Shown here: positions 24,176 through 32,873 of the stretch, piece after piece
Layout: every line of letters starts with the position of its first letter
How positions within the stretch are numbered: position 1 is the first letter of the stretch
Assembly (NCBI RefSeq): GCF_015350805.1
Contig: NZ_JADKSG010000002.1
Location: forward strand, 248,001-312,000
Reading direction: 5' to 3'
From: Herbiconiux sp. VKM Ac-1786
Lineage (GTDB): Bacteria; Actinomycetota; Actinomycetes; Actinomycetales; Microbacteriaceae
Length of the DNA: 64,000 nucleotides
Notes under the pieces: model-generated
Databases searched by the model: none
What the model was told of the DNA's origin: nothing
Seen by the model: only the letters and a program-made list of their open reading frames with translations
Position numbers and translations under genes: made by a program

Positions 24176-27100
24176 GATCGACCGGGAGCGGCACCGAGCT
24201 CCGCCGCCGCTCTCTCGCCGCGAGCATCGGCGTCGGTGCGCTGATCGCGGCGGTGGTCGCGGTGACCGCCGTCGTGTCCACGGGGTACGACGCGCAGAAG
24301 GTCGACCTCGACGACGCGGCCGTCTGGGTCACGAGCGACCTGCACCAGGCCGTCGGTCGCGCGAACCCCCAGGTGGGCGAGCTGAACACGGCCATCCGCA
24401 TGGAGTCGGGGTCGCTCTCGGTCGCGCAGTCGGGGCAGCACGTCGTCGTGCTCGACGAGGGCGGCGGGGAGGGCCGGCTCGTCGACACGGCGTCCGCCGA
24501 GGTGTCCGACACGTTCCCGCTGCCCTCCGGCGACGTCGAGGTGGCGCTCGCCGGAAACACCGCGGTCGTCACCGCCCGGGCCTCCGGCGACGTCTGGATC
24601 ATCCCGGTCGCCGCCCTCGCGACCTTCGACCCCGCGAGCCCGCCCGACCTCACGCTCGGGGTCGGCGGCGCCACGGCCGTCACCGCCGCGGGCACCGTCG
24701 TCGCGGTCTCGGCGGCGAGCGGCTCGGTGCAGAGCGTCGACCCCGACGCTCTGGCGCGCGGTGAGAGAGCGGATGCTCGAGCCCTCGACGTGACCCCCGA
24801 CGCCGACCTGGCGATCAGCGCGGTCGGTGACCGCTGGGTGGTGCTCGACCGGTCCGCGGGCCGCCTGATCACCGCCGAGGGCAGCGTGCCCGTCGATCTC
24901 GGCACCGGGTCGGGCGCAGGAGATGCCGGCGGATCGCCACCGCCGGGCGACCAGCCGGCCGACTCCGTTGATCAGGGCGGAGCCGATGCCTCCTCCGGCT
25001 CCGGATCGAGTGCGGTGGGTGCGGGTGCCGAGCCGCCCGCCACCTGGCTGCAGAGCCCGTCGGAGGGCGCGGACAACGTGCTGGTGGCGACACCGGCGGC
25101 TCTCCTCTCGGTCGCACTGGCCGACGGCGCGGTGGAGGTGCTCTCGGACGGCCACTCCGGCACCTCGACCGCTCCGGTGCAGATCGACGGCTGCTGGTTC
25201 GCGGCCTGGACTGACGGCCGCACCTGGACGGGCTGCGACGACCGCGCCGGCGCCGACGACGACCGGGGCGACGGCGGCAGCACGATCGGCGGAACGGGTC
25301 TCGCCGACGGCGTCGGCTTCACCGCGGTCGACCCAACAGCCGCGCCCTCCCGCCGCCCCTCGGCGGCCGCAGGCGGCGCCGACGGCCGGCTGCCCGGCGC
25401 GGCCTCCGGAGACCGCCTCGTCTTCCGCACGAACGGCACCGGCGGCGTGCTGCTCAGCGACGCGGCCAGCGGCCGCTCCTGGGACGTCACCCGCGGCAAC
25501 GCCCCCATCGACGACTGGGACGCCCTGCTCCCCGACACCACCGCCCGCCCCACGAGCACCGAGGTGGCCGCCGACGTCGACGAGGCCCCCGACCCCGACC
25601 AGCAGCCACCCGTCGCGGCCGACGACGAGCTCGGCGCACGCCCGGGCCGCTCGGTCGTGCTGCCGGTGCTGCAGAACGACGTCGACCCGAACGACGACGT
25701 CATCGTCATCGATTCCGTCGCCCTGCCGGAGGGCGCGGGCTTCACGGTCGACCTCGTGTCCGACGACCAGCAGCTCCAGCTGACGACGCCGGCGGGCGCG
25801 AGCGGTGTGCTCGAGTTCGGCTACACGATCTCCGACGGCCACGGGGGCACCGACGACGCCGTGGTCCGGGTGACGCTCCGCGGCGACGACGAGAACTCGC
25901 CCCCGGTGCAGAGCACGCGCGAGCTGCTCGACCTCGGTCTCGGCGGCCGGGCGGAGCTCGATCTCCGCGGCGACTGGTACGACCCCGACGGCGACGCCTT
26001 CTACCTGCAGTCGGCGACGATCGCGGCGCCCGACACCGTCAGCTGGACCCCCGAGGGCATCGTCACCGTCACCGACGCCGGCGCGACCACGGGCACGAAG
26101 GAGGTCACCGTCACGGTGGGCGACGGTGTCGCCTCGACGACGGGGTCGTTCACGGCCGAGGTGCACCCGCCCGACCAGGTGCCGCTGCGGGCCGAGGGCT
26201 TCGTCGTGCTCGCCCGGGTGGGTCAGGCCGTCGAGGTCTCACCGCTCGCGCACGTGACCGGCGGGGGCTCCGGGCTCCGGCTCGCCGGGGTGCCCGCCCG
26301 CGAGGGGTTCGCGATCGTCCCCGACTTCGCCGGCGGCACCGTGCGCATCACCGCCGAGGCGGCGGGGTCCACGATGCTCGACTACGCCGTCGGCGACGGC
26401 AGCCGCAGCGCGGCCGGCGTCATCCGCGTGGTGGCGACCCTGCCCCCCGACGCCAACGCGCGCCCGGTCACCGTGCCCCACGCGGCCTTCGCCCGGCAGG
26501 GCGCCGAGGTGCCGGTCGATGTGCTCGCCGGCGACTTCGACCCGGCGGGCGGTGTGCTCATCGTCACCGGCGCCGACGGCGCGACCGATCCTGCCCTGCG
26601 CGTCGAGGTGATCGAGCAGCGGATGCTCCGCGTCACCCTCACGGGCCCGCTCACCGGCGGGCGCGCCACCGCCGGCTACATCGTCACCAACGGCTTCACC
26701 GCCGCGCAGGGCACGGTCACCGTGGTCGAGATCCCCGAGCCCGCCGTGCGTCAGCCTCCGACCGCCGTGCCCGACCGGGCGGCGGTGCGGGTCGGCGACG
26801 TCGTCGACATCCCGGTGCTCGCCAACGACGTGCACCCCGACGGTGACCGGCTGAGTCTCGACCCCGAGCTCGTCACCGCCCCGGCCGCGGAGGCCGGACT
26901 GCTCTTCGCCTCGGGCGACCGCCTTCGCTTCCTCGCACCCTCGACACCGGGTGACGTGACCGCCGTGTACCGGGTCGACGCTCCTGACGGACAGTGGGCG
27001 ACGGCGTCGGTCACCATCAGCGTGCGTGAGGCCGATGCGACGGTGAACGCCGCCCCGGTGCCGGCGCTCGTCACCGCGAGGGTGATCGCGGGCGAGACCG

Positions 27101-30100
27101 TGCGCATCAGCGTGCCGATCCAGGGCATCGACCCCGACGGCGACTCGGTGCAGTTCCGCGGCATCGACTCGACGCCGGCCAAGGGGCAGGTCGTCGAGAC
27201 GGGCCCCGACTGGATCGAGTTCGCCGCCGGCGAGTACTCCTCGGGCACGGACGTGTTCGGCTACACCGTCGTCGACCGCCTGGGGGCCGAGGCGAGCGGC
27301 ACGGTGCGGGTGGGCATCGGCCCGCGCCCCGACGGTGCTCGAAATCCGGTCGCCACGCCCGACGAGGTGCGAGTGCGACCCGGGCGCACGGTCCTGCTGC
27401 GGGTGCTCGACAACGACTCGGCTCCCGGCGGCAGCCCGCTGAGCATCGCGGCCGTCGAGCCGCTCACCGGTCTCGGGGGAGCAGCGGTCGGCGGCGGGCC
27501 GGCGACCGCGTCGGCCGGGGAGGCGGTGGCGGCGGTGACGATCGAGGGTCGGCTGCTGAGCATCCGTGCGCCCGACGACCCCGGCCGCTACAGCGTCATC
27601 TACACGGTCGCCGACGACCAGGGCGGCACGGGATCGAGCTTCGCGACGATCGACGTCGACCCCGACGCCCCGCTCGCGCGACCGGTCGTCGACGACACGG
27701 TGCTCACGCTCGGCGACATCCTCGACCGCACCGAGGTCGACGTCGACGTGCGGAAGAACGTGTTCTTCGCCGAGGGATCGCCGAGCGACCTCGCCCTGAC
27801 CGTGCAGGATGGCTTCTCCGACACCGCTCGCGTGGTGGACGGCCGCGTGCGGGTGCGGATCGGCGGGTCCGCGCAGGTGATCCCGTTCACCGTGGCCCAT
27901 CCCGACGACCCGGCGGTGCGCTCGTCGGGCTTCGTCTGGGTGCCCGGCACCGACGACGCCCTGCCCCAGCTGCGGCAGGGGCTGCCGACGCTCGAGGTCG
28001 TCTCGGGAGCGCTGCTCGAGGTCGACGTGAACGACGTCGTCGTCGCGGTCGGCGGCCGCCCCGTGCGGATCACCGACCCCACCGCGGTGCGCGCGACGCA
28101 CGCCGACGGCGGTGCCCTGGTGATCGGCGACGACACGCTCGCCTTCCGCAGCGCCGACCGCTACTTCGGCCCCGCCTCGCTGTCGTTCGAGGTGGCCGAC
28201 GGCGACGGCCCTTCGGCCCGGCGGGCGACACTGGTGCTGCCGATCACCGTGACACCGCGCGAGAACCAGCCCCCGGTCTTCGCCGGGGCGGTCGTCGAGT
28301 TCGAGCCCGGTCAGCAGAAGGTCATCGACCTGTCCCGGCTCACGACCTCGGCGACACCCGGCCCGCTCGCCTTCGCGCTGAAGGGCACTCCGCCGAGCGG
28401 GTTCGAGGCCGTGCTGATCGGCGGCGCCCTCACCGTGACTGCCGCGCCCGGTGCCCCGATCGGCACCGCCGGTGAGCTGAGCGTCGAGGTCACGGCGAAC
28501 GGCGACGGCACCGCCACCACGACCGGGCGCATCGCGGTGTCGGTGGTGCCCTCGACCCGTCCCCTCGCCGCGCCGGCGCCCGACGCGATCGTGGCGCCCC
28601 GGGGCCGTACCACCACGGTCGACGTGCTCGAGAACGACGCCGCGACGAACCCGTTCCCGGCCACGCCGCTGCGGGTCACCGCCGTGCGGGGCCTCGACCG
28701 CGCCCGGCTCCCCGCGGGGGTGAGCATCGCGACCGGCAGCGAAGGCACCTCCGGCAGCGTGCTCGCCATCACGGTCGCCCCCGACGCCCCCGCCGCCGAC
28801 ATCGCCGTGCAGTACCAGGTGCTCGACGCGACCGGTGACCCGTCCCGCGCCGCCTGGGGCACCGTGCGCATCTCGGTCGCCGATCGGCCGGCTCCCGTGA
28901 CCGGCCTGTCGGTGACCGGTTTCGGCGATCGCAGCGTGCGGCTGGCGTTCTCCCCGGGTCCGGCCAACAATGCTCCCATCAGCGGCTTCGAGATCGAGGC
29001 CCGCACCGCCGCCGGGGAGGTGACGACGACCCGGTGCGCGAGCACGAGCTGCGACGTCGGCACCCCGGGCAACGGGCCGGGCTCCGCCGTCACGCTGAGC
29101 GTCTCGGCCGTGAACGCCATCGGTGTCTCGGATGCGCGGAGCTACTCGGCCCCGGTCTGGTCCGACCTGCTGCCGTCCGCACCGGGCACCCCCGAGCTCG
29201 CCCCGCTCGACGGCGCCCTCGTCGTGCGCTGGGCGCCGGCCACGGTGCCCGCCGGAGGCTCGGCCGTGCGCCAGTACGACGTCACGGCGAACGGGGTGTC
29301 CGCCGCGACGGTCGACGCCGCGAGCTGCGCGGGCGACGGATGCTCGACCACGATCACCGGCCTCCAGAACGGCTCCTCGGTCGACGTGGTCGTCACCGCG
29401 CGGAACGGCGCCTACCCACCGCTCGCGGCCTGGCCGTCGGCCGGTGCATCAGGCACGCCCTACGGGGCGCCGGCCGCATCCGCGATCACCGCGGTGGCCA
29501 CCCCGGAGGCCGGCCCCGGAACCGTCGTCGTCAGCTGGCCGGAGTTCGAGGGCAACGGCAGCGCGGTGGCCGGCTACTACGCCCAGGCGCTCCGCCCGGG
29601 GGCCGGTCAGCCGACCGGGGCTCAGGCCTGCTCGGTCTCGACACCCGCGCCGGGCCGGCCGACGGCACCCGTGGTGGGCGGCGACGTGCTCGTGCAGCAG
29701 GCGCTCGGCGCTGGCGCCGGCTCTGCGACCTTCACCGGGCTGACCGACGTCGACGCGGCCTACGGCTTCGTGGTGTGGGGCTACAACGCGGCCGGCTGCG
29801 TCGCCTCGCCGGTGGCGGCGGCGGTCGCCTATCCGAGCCCGGGCCAGGTGCAGGCGGGGCAGGTCTCGGTCGCCATGGTTCAGACGGGCACCGAGTTCGA
29901 CGCGCAGGTGCTCGCCGCGCCGGTGTCGGGCACGCTCTCGGGAGACACCCGCTACCGGGTGCGCCGGGTCGACGCCGGAGGGTCGCCGACCGGGGAGGCG
30001 CAGTCGTTCACCCTCGGCGGCTTCCCGCGCTCGCTCACGGGCGGCGCCTTCGGTGAGGCGTACCGCTTCCAGCTGCAGGCCTGCAACCGCTGGGGGGCGG

Positions 30101-30393
30101 CGGAGGTGTGCGGATCGTTCTCCGACACCGTCACGGCGCCCGAGCCGTCGCTCACCTTCGCCTTCGACCGAGCACCGAGCTACGACGGCACCCGCTGGAC
30201 CTGGGCGGGCGAGCCGGTGAACGGAACCCTGACGCCCGGCTACACCTGCGGTACGGGGGCGATCACCCCCGAGGGGGAGCCCGGCGGGCAGATCGTGCTG
30301 CCCGGTTCCTGCACCCCGGCGACCCCGGCGGCCCCCGGCGACGCCGGTCTCGCGGTGCAGATCGGCGACCACCACTATGTGTACCGTGGCTAA
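24172..30393 (+). CDS. Giant membrane-anchored Ig/cadherin-like and FN3 repeat protein
   Basis: A 2073-residue protein. Start GTG 24172 overlaps the kinase stop. After a short basic cytoplasmic tail, residues 15-36 form one membrane helix, leaving the rest outside. Residues about 50-430 contain short repeated beta segments suggestive of a propeller-like domain. From about 480 to 1570 come roughly eight Ig/cadherin-like repeats recognisable by VLPVLQNDVDPNDD, VPVDVLAGDFDPAGG, IPVLANDVHPDGD, LLRVLDNDSAPGG and VDVLENDAATN. From about 1572 there are three to four FN3-like domains with Cys pairs. Such proteins precede MoxR/DUF58/transglutaminase genes in many actinobacteria; the ligand is unknown. 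It may be a surface sensor or scaffold for the kinase. Confidence 0.88.
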   Translation: MRSTGSGTELRRRSLAASIGVGALIAAVVAVTAVVSTGYDAQKVDLDDAAVWVTSDLHQAVGRANPQVGELNTAIRMESGSLSVAQSGQHVVVLDEGGGEGRLVDTASAEVSDTFPLPSGDVEVALAGNTAVVTARASGDVWIIPVAALATFDPASPPDLTLGVGGATAVTAAGTVVAVSAASGSVQSVDPDALARGERADARALDVTPDADLAISAVGDRWVVLDRSAGRLITAEGSVPVDLGTGSGAGDAGGSPPPGDQPADSVDQGGADASSGSGSSAVGAGAEPPATWLQSPSEGADNVLVATPAALLSVALADGAVEVLSDGHSGTSTAPVQIDGCWFAAWTDGRTWTGCDDRAGADDDRGDGGSTIGGTGLADGVGFTAVDPTAAPSRRPSAAAGGADGRLPGAASGDRLVFRTNGTGGVLLSDAASGRSWDVTRGNAPIDDWDALLPDTTARPTSTEVAADVDEAPDPDQQPPVAADDELGARPGRSVVLPVLQNDVDPNDDVIVIDSVALPEGAGFTVDLVSDDQQLQLTTPAGASGVLEFGYTISDGHGGTDDAVVRVTLRGDDENSPPVQSTRELLDLGLGGRAELDLRGDWYDPDGDAFYLQSATIAAPDTVSWTPEGIVTVTDAGATTGTKEVTVTVGDGVASTTGSFTAEVHPPDQVPLRAEGFVVLARVGQAVEVSPLAHVTGGGSGLRLAGVPAREGFAIVPDFAGGTVRITAEAAGSTMLDYAVGDGSRSAAGVIRVVATLPPDANARPVTVPHAAFARQGAEVPVDVLAGDFDPAGGVLIVTGADGATDPALRVEVIEQRMLRVTLTGPLTGGRATAGYIVTNGFTAAQGTVTVVEIPEPAVRQPPTAVPDRAAVRVGDVVDIPVLANDVHPDGDRLSLDPELVTAPAAEAGLLFASGDRLRFLAPSTPGDVTAVYRVDAPDGQWATASVTISVREADATVNAAPVPALVTARVIAGETVRISVPIQGIDPDGDSVQFRGIDSTPAKGQVVETGPDWIEFAAGEYSSGTDVFGYTVVDRLGAEASGTVRVGIGPRPDGARNPVATPDEVRVRPGRTVLLRVLDNDSAPGGSPLSIAAVEPLTGLGGAAVGGGPATASAGEAVAAVTIEGRLLSIRAPDDPGRYSVIYTVADDQGGTGSSFATIDVDPDAPLARPVVDDTVLTLGDILDRTEVDVDVRKNVFFAEGSPSDLALTVQDGFSDTARVVDGRVRVRIGGSAQVIPFTVAHPDDPAVRSSGFVWVPGTDDALPQLRQGLPTLEVVSGALLEVDVNDVVVAVGGRPVRITDPTAVRATHADGGALVIGDDTLAFRSADRYFGPASLSFEVADGDGPSARRATLVLPITVTPRENQPPVFAGAVVEFEPGQQKVIDLSRLTTSATPGPLAFALKGTPPSGFEAVLIGGALTVTAAPGAPIGTAGELSVEVTANGDGTATTTGRIAVSVVPSTRPLAAPAPDAIVAPRGRTTTVDVLENDAATNPFPATPLRVTAVRGLDRARLPAGVSIATGSEGTSGSVLAITVAPDAPAADIAVQYQVLDATGDPSRAAWGTVRISVADRPAPVTGLSVTGFGDRSVRLAFSPGPANNAPISGFEIEARTAAGEVTTTRCASTSCDVGTPGNGPGSAVTLSVSAVNAIGVSDARSYSAPVWSDLLPSAPGTPELAPLDGALVVRWAPATVPAGGSAVRQYDVTANGVSAATVDAASCAGDGCSTTITGLQNGSSVDVVVTARNGAYPPLAAWPSAGASGTPYGAPAASAITAVATPEAGPGTVVVSWPEFEGNGSAVAGYYAQALRPGAGQPTGAQACSVSTPAPGRPTAPVVGGDVLVQQALGAGAGSATFTGLTDVDAAYGFVVWGYNAAGCVASPVAAAVAYPSPGQVQAGQVSVAMVQTGTEFDAQVLAAPVSGTLSGDTRYRVRRVDAGGSPTGEAQSFTLGGFPRSLTGGAFGEAYRFQLQACNRWGAAEVCGSFSDTVTAPEPSLTFAFDRAPSYDGTRWTWAGEPVNGTLTPGYTCGTGAITPEGEPGGQIVLPGSCTPATPAAPGDAGLAVQIGDHHYVYRG

Positions 30394-30411
30394 CAGAGAG
30401 GCAGCACCACG

Positions 30412-31383
30412 ATGACGATGACGAGCGAACAGGCGGCCCGGTTCGCCGACGTCTTCGACCGCCTCACCGCGACGATCGAGCAGACGCTGCACGGCAAGGC
30501 GCACGTCATCCGACTCGCGCTGGTCGCCCTGTTCAGCGAGGGCCACCTGCTCCTGGAGGACGCGCCGGGAACGGGCAAGACCTCGCTGGCGCGGGCGATC
30601 GCCGACAGCGTGCGGGGCTCGTCGAGCCGCCTGCAGTTCACGCCCGACCTGCTGCCCGGCGACATCACGGGTGTCAGCGTGTACGACCAGCGCACGGGTG
30701 CCTTCGACTTCCACCCCGGGCCGGTCTTCGCCAACGTGGTGCTCGCCGACGAGATCAACCGCGCGAGCCCCAAGACCCAGGCGGCGCTGCTCGAGGTGAT
30801 GGAAGAGGGGCGCGTCACGGTCGACGGGGTCTCCCACCCGGTCGGGGAGCCGTTCATGGTGATCGCGACCCAGAACCCGATCGAGCAGGCGGGCACCTAC
30901 CGGCTGCCCGAGGCGCAGCTCGACCGCTTCCTGATCAAGACGTCCATCGGCTACCCCGACCACGCGACGACGCTGCGCATCCTCGAGGGAGCCACCGAGC
31001 GCGCCCACGGCGAGGCGAAGCCGGCGGTGATCACGGCCGAGGGCGTCACCCTCCTGGCGTCCGAGGCCCGCTCGGTGCACGTCGACGCGGCGATCAACGA
31101 CTACGTCACCCGCCTCGTGCAGGCCACCCGCGACGCCGAGGAGACCCGGCTCGGCGGCAGCGTGCGCGCCGCGCTCGCCCTGGTTCGCGCCAGCAAGACC
31201 TACGCGGCGTCCGACGGCCGGCACTACGTCGTGCCCGACGACGTCAAGGCGCTCGCGGGCCCCGTGCTCGCGCACCGCCTCGTGCTCGACCCCGAGGCGG
31301 AGTTCGACGGCGTCACGGCCCTCGGCGTCATCTCGCGTGTGCTGCTCGACGTCGCACCTCCCGGGGACGCACCGGGGGCATGA
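30412..31383 (+). CDS. MoxR family AAA+ ATPase
   Basis: A 323-residue MoxR ATPase: Walker A GTGKTSLA (Gly53-Thr57), Walker B LADEINRA (Asp113-Glu114), sensor ATQNPIEQAGTYRLPEAQLDRF, and a C-terminal lid domain. MoxR proteins act as ATP-driven chaperones that mature partner complexes, often with DUF58 and VWA proteins. ATG 30412 follows GAGAGG by about ten bases (a second ATG at 30418 is possible). It begins 18 bp after the giant Ig-like gene and its stop overlaps the DUF58 start. Confidence 0.93.
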   Translation: MTMTSEQAARFADVFDRLTATIEQTLHGKAHVIRLALVALFSEGHLLLEDAPGTGKTSLARAIADSVRGSSSRLQFTPDLLPGDITGVSVYDQRTGAFDFHPGPVFANVVLADEINRASPKTQAALLEVMEEGRVTVDGVSHPVGEPFMVIATQNPIEQAGTYRLPEAQLDRFLIKTSIGYPDHATTLRILEGATERAHGEAKPAVITAEGVTLLASEARSVHVDAAINDYVTRLVQATRDAEETRLGGSVRAALALVRASKTYAASDGRHYVVPDDVKALAGPVLAHRLVLDPEAEFDGVTALGVISRVLLDVAPPGDAPGA

Positions 31384-32873
31384 CCGGTCGACGACCCGGC
31401 CCCGGCCGCCCCCGTGGCCCCGGCCGCTCCGCCGGCCCCGGCGGTCCTGGCGCAGGCGACCCCGGCACAGGCAACCCCAGCGACCCCGGCGGGCCTCGCA
31501 CCGGCGACCTCGTCGGTCCTCGCACCGGCGGTCCCGGCGGCCCCGGTGATTCCGGCTCTGGTCGTGGGGTCTCCGGCTTCGGTGGCCGGTCGACGGATGC
31601 TCGGCAGCCCGATTCCGCCGCGCCCACCGTGGCCGCGGTCCGTCCGGTCGCCGTGTCGGCCGCGGGGTGGGCCGTCGTGGCGGCCGCCGTCATCGGGCTC
31701 GGGCTCGGCGTCGCCCTCGGCTGGACCGAGTTCGTCGTCGTCGGCCTCGCCGCCACCCTGCTCGCGGTGGTCGCCGCCCTCTTCCTCGTCGGCCGCAGCT
31801 CGGGCGGGGTCGACATCTCGGTGCTCGAACGCCAGGTCGTCGCGGGCGGCACGGCGACGGTCGTCGTCCGCGTGACCGGCGACGGCGATAGTCAGAGCGG
31901 TGGTGGTCAGAGCGACGGAGGCGGTCGGGGCGGGCGGCGCCAGCGCGGCAGAGCGCAGCGGGGTCAGGATGCCGAGCTGCCCGTGGGCGACGCGGTGGCG
32001 AGCATCCGTCTGCCGCCTGTCGCAGCGGGGGAGTCCCGCGAGGTGCGGCTGCCGGTGCCGGCCGGGCGGCGGGGGATCGTGCAGCTGGGGCCCGTGACGC
32101 TGGTGCGCCGCGATCCGTTCGGGTTCGCCCGGCGCGAGTCGCCGCGGAGCGGGCGGGCGGTGCTGTACGTGCATCCGGCGACCGCTGCCCTCACGGTCTC
32201 GACGAGCGGACTGCTGCGCGATCTGGAGGGCATCGCGACCCCCGACCTCACCGACAGCGACATCGCGTTCCACGCACTCAGGCCGTATGTGGCGGGGGAC
32301 GACCGGCGTCACATCCACTGGAAGAGCACCGCCAAGACGGGCAGCTTCCTCGTGCGGCAGTTCGAGCAGACCCGGCGGAGCCACCTGATCGTGCTGCAGT
32401 CGCTCGCGCCCGACGACTACGCCTCCGACGAGGAGTTCGAGCTCGCCGTGAGCGCGGTCGGGTCGATCGGCACCCGGGCGATCGCCGACGGCACGAGCCT
32501 GTCGGTCTTCGCCGGCGCTCCACGCACCCGCGGTGAGGCGGGCCGGCTGCGATCGCGGGGGCGGCGGGAGCTGCTCGACGACCTGAGCGGCATCGACGAG
32601 ACGCCCGGTGCCGCGTCGGTCGCCGCGCTGGCCCGCGTGGTCGCCGAACAGGCGCCCGACGCCTCGCTCGTCTTCGTGGTGTGCGGGTCGACCGTGCCTG
32701 CCCGCCGCCTGCGCGCCGCCGCGTCGCACTTCGCGCCGGGGGTCGAGGTGGTCGCGGTCGTGGCCGCGCCCGAGTCCCCGGCCACCGTCGTGCGCGTCGG
32801 TGCGCTGCGGATCATGCGCATCGGCTACCTCGACGACCTCGTGCGGGGGCTGACTCGGGCGGTGGGCGCATGA
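31380..32873 (+). CDS. DUF58 domain protein with collagen-like Gly/Pro N-terminus
   Basis: A 497-residue protein. The first 85 residues are a low-complexity Gly/Pro tract (many GPG triplets, e.g. GDPGTGNPSDPGGPRTGD). Two membrane helices follow (about 90-140). The DUF58 core has LVRRDPFGF and LRPYVAGDDRRHIHWKSTAK at about 300-320, the defining motif of the family, which adopts a VWA-like fold and partners with MoxR. A second low-complexity Gly/Gln/Arg insert lies near residues 175-200. ATG 31380 overlaps the MoxR stop, and the 3' end overlaps the next ATG. The likely role is a membrane-bound client or adaptor of MoxR. Confidence 0.9.
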   Translation: MTGRRPGPGRPRGPGRSAGPGGPGAGDPGTGNPSDPGGPRTGDLVGPRTGGPGGPGDSGSGRGVSGFGGRSTDARQPDSAAPTVAAVRPVAVSAAGWAVVAAAVIGLGLGVALGWTEFVVVGLAATLLAVVAALFLVGRSSGGVDISVLERQVVAGGTATVVVRVTGDGDSQSGGGQSDGGGRGGRRQRGRAQRGQDAELPVGDAVASIRLPPVAAGESREVRLPVPAGRRGIVQLGPVTLVRRDPFGFARRESPRSGRAVLYVHPATAALTVSTSGLLRDLEGIATPDLTDSDIAFHALRPYVAGDDRRHIHWKSTAKTGSFLVRQFEQTRRSHLIVLQSLAPDDYASDEEFELAVSAVGSIGTRAIADGTSLSVFAGAPRTRGEAGRLRSRGRRELLDDLSGIDETPGAASVAALARVVAEQAPDASLVFVVCGSTVPARRLRAAASHFAPGVEVVAVVAAPESPATVVRVGALRIMRIGYLDDLVRGLTRAVGA

